Shown here piece by piece: positions 62,569 through 64,000 of a stretch of DNA of 64,000 bases. The position numbers and the translations under genes were made by a program. Positions within the stretch are counted from its first letter, which is position 1; each line of letters opens with the position of its first letter. Origin of the DNA: Prunella strophiata (taxonomy: Eukaryota; Chordata; Aves; Passeriformes; Prunellidae); assembly GCA_036583965.1 (NCBI GenBank), contig JAZBQD010000019.1, positions 17,437,585 through 17,501,584 of the forward strand, written 5' to 3'. The notes under the pieces were generated by a model that was not told the origin of the DNA, ran no database searches, and saw only the letters and a program-made list of their open reading frames with translations.

Positions 62569-64000
62569 AACAATACATGATTTTTCTTGGAGATGAAAAA
62601 GTAGCTAAGGCCAGACCCACTTGATCCGCTGTGTGTGTACAAATACTTCTGTGCCTGTGTGTATATTTAAATGCATTTAAATATCAATATAGGTAGTTAT
62701 CTAATGTATTGAACATGTACAAAGAAGTACATAGTTATGTAGAAAATTTTGCCTTTTTGTGCTAAAGATTTGGTGCATCTGCCCCATTCTGATTGTCATA
62801 AATGAGTGGTTTGGCTGCTTAAAAAAACATCATCAAAGGCATTGGCAAAAGTAGAGTTTAACATGACTTTGTGAAAATACAACTTTACAGAGCTGAATGG
62901 CAATGTTCACTCCATTACCTGCTACACAGGTTAAAGCAAACAAAGAAGGATCAAATTAGAAGCAACTTAGTCTGGGGGGTGACTTTCAGCCTAGGCCTCA
63001 TCATCCATAATGGGGCTTCAGCTCTGTAAACATTTTCATTTTATTATTTTGTGTTTCTGTCAGTTCTTCCTTTCAGTCCTGTGGAGCAGAAACGAAGTTG
63101 TTCCCCTCATGATTTTTCCTCCCCACTCCCCTTCAAACAGTTCAAGTTTTGATTACTACAGTTGACATTGCTAATGCTTGAGGCAGTTTGGAGTTAAATA
63201 AACAAGGTATATTGTAACATTGTTTTGTTTTTTAAAAAAAAAGTTTAATCTTACATGACCGTGAATTTGTGTTTACATTCTGCCCATAAAAACTTACTCT
63301 GTTACCGAAGATAGGTTTCTATCTGTGTCTTAGGTAGCAGACACCTTATTTGCTGCATTCAGTCTCTATAGGGAGGTCCAAGGTATACTTCTGGATCTGT
63401 CTCTTGCAAATTTTGCTGATGAGAGAGTTAAGTTGTTTTGGTTTTTTTTTTTTAATAATAATGTCGAAAATTGCCTTGGTCACTGAAAAACCACAAGCTA
63501 GATCTGCATTTTAAAAATTCTTGTAGAAATGAGTTAGTGGCTTAAAAACATAAATTAGCAAATGCTGGCCAAGATGCATGATTGATTAAGAAATTCAAGA
63601 ATTTTGTATATTTATTAATTTTATTGGGTTGTAGTCAGTCTGTGAGGTGTTGTGGCTATTTGGTGTTGCTTTTTGGCTTTCCAAGATCTTTCCTTTTACT
63701 GTGTCTGTAACTTAGCTGCTGCTTTAAATGGTTTACAGTGTCTTGCACAAATACAGCTCTTTCTACTCTTCCTGTGCAAATGAAGCTGCTGTATTATTTG
63801 TAAAAAGATGAGGCTTTAAACATGTGAATTGTTGTCTGAGTAAAGACTTTGATACAACTGGTGCAGAATTACAACACTGGCACTTGTTCTTAGTACTTTG
63901 GGCAGTATTAATCACTGACAAGGCAACCTGTGTACACCATGGGTGCTCAGCAGACAGTTTCATACAGAAAGGCTCTTCTACTCAAATTGATTCTCAAAAT

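Larger units (their letters stand above)
1..64000 (+). other. FOXN3: FOXN3 gene body (internal part: two exons and three intron segments)
   Basis: Both recognisable exons (20675-20811 and 51214-51278) lie on the plus strand, are in compatible phase and encode consecutive pieces of FOXN3, so the whole window is inferred to lie inside this gene. Only 202 bases are coding. The 5' intron is at least 20.7 kb, the middle intron is 30,402 bp and the 3' intron is at least 12.7 kb. Neither the exon with the bulk of the forkhead domain nor the later exon encoding a DPDIDAAS-like segment (alternatively used in human FOXN3, from memory) is visible, so both are inferred to lie outside. A nested gene on either strand cannot be excluded but none is supported. 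Confidence 0.88.
58618..64000. other. FOXN3: FOXN3 intron to window end, no recognised exon
   Basis: AT-rich intron with palindromes at 61742-61763 and 62492-62568 and a T24 run at 62122-62145. The next FOXN3 exon is not seen. A weak exon-like segment at 62048-62101 was rejected. Confidence 0.55.

Noticed and set aside
1..64000. CRISPR arrays, tRNA or rRNA genes, mobile gene cassettes
   Set aside because: No spaced direct repeats of CRISPR type, no tRNA box B-like GGTTCGAATCC or rRNA segments were seen; tandem arrays here are simple or minisatellite repeats in vertebrate intron.

Overview
This is vertebrate nuclear DNA, most likely from a bird and probably a songbird (passerine). The window is almost all intron. 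It carries several fragments of CR1, the characteristic avian LINE, and one solo LTR that resembles, from memory, the TguLTR5 family of songbirds. No bacterial-style gene organisation is present: the open reading frames are short, unrelated to each other and lack domain signatures. I recognise no complete gene, tRNA, rRNA, CRISPR array or DNA transposon.

The only protein-coding sequence I can support is two internal exons of the forkhead transcription factor FOXN3 on the plus strand. Exon A (20675-20811) encodes the C-terminal end of the forkhead DNA-binding domain and the start of the linker after it. Exon B (51214-51278) encodes the next linker segment. They are 30.4 kb apart, have canonical AG/GT splice sites, and their codon phases match (A ends two bases into a serine codon that B completes). 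The exons with the N-terminus and most of the forkhead domain must lie before position 1. The remaining C-terminal exons must lie after 64000, because neither is visible here. FOXN3 is known as a transcriptional repressor linked to cell-cycle checkpoint control and craniofacial and metabolic regulation.

Layout: 1-20674 is upstream intron with a 0.7 kb CR1 copy at the start, two shorter CR1 tails near 3.9 and 4.9 kb, an exact 53-bp tandem duplication at 10.2 kb and A-rich or T-rich tracts. Exon A follows. About 0.65 kb later is a strong isolated CpG island (about 21.47-21.94 kb) with RFX-like and CRE-like motifs, which could be an internal promoter. Next are a 38-bp GC-rich minisatellite (22.48-23.02 kb), a very long (GTTT)n array (31.19-31.71 kb), a CR1 remnant at 38.3 kb, an (AC)15 microsatellite and a GC-richer block at 49.4-50.9 kb that may be LTR-derived. 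Exon B is followed by the LTR (53.3-53.8 kb), an imperfect tandem duplication with error-like indels (54.3-55.1 kb), pyrimidine tracts and several perfect palindromes.

I found no undescribed multi-gene system. The items most worth checking are the intronic CpG island, the two large tandem arrays, and the 54-55 kb duplication, which may be an assembly artefact. Family identifications rest on recall of consensus sequences; no database search was possible.
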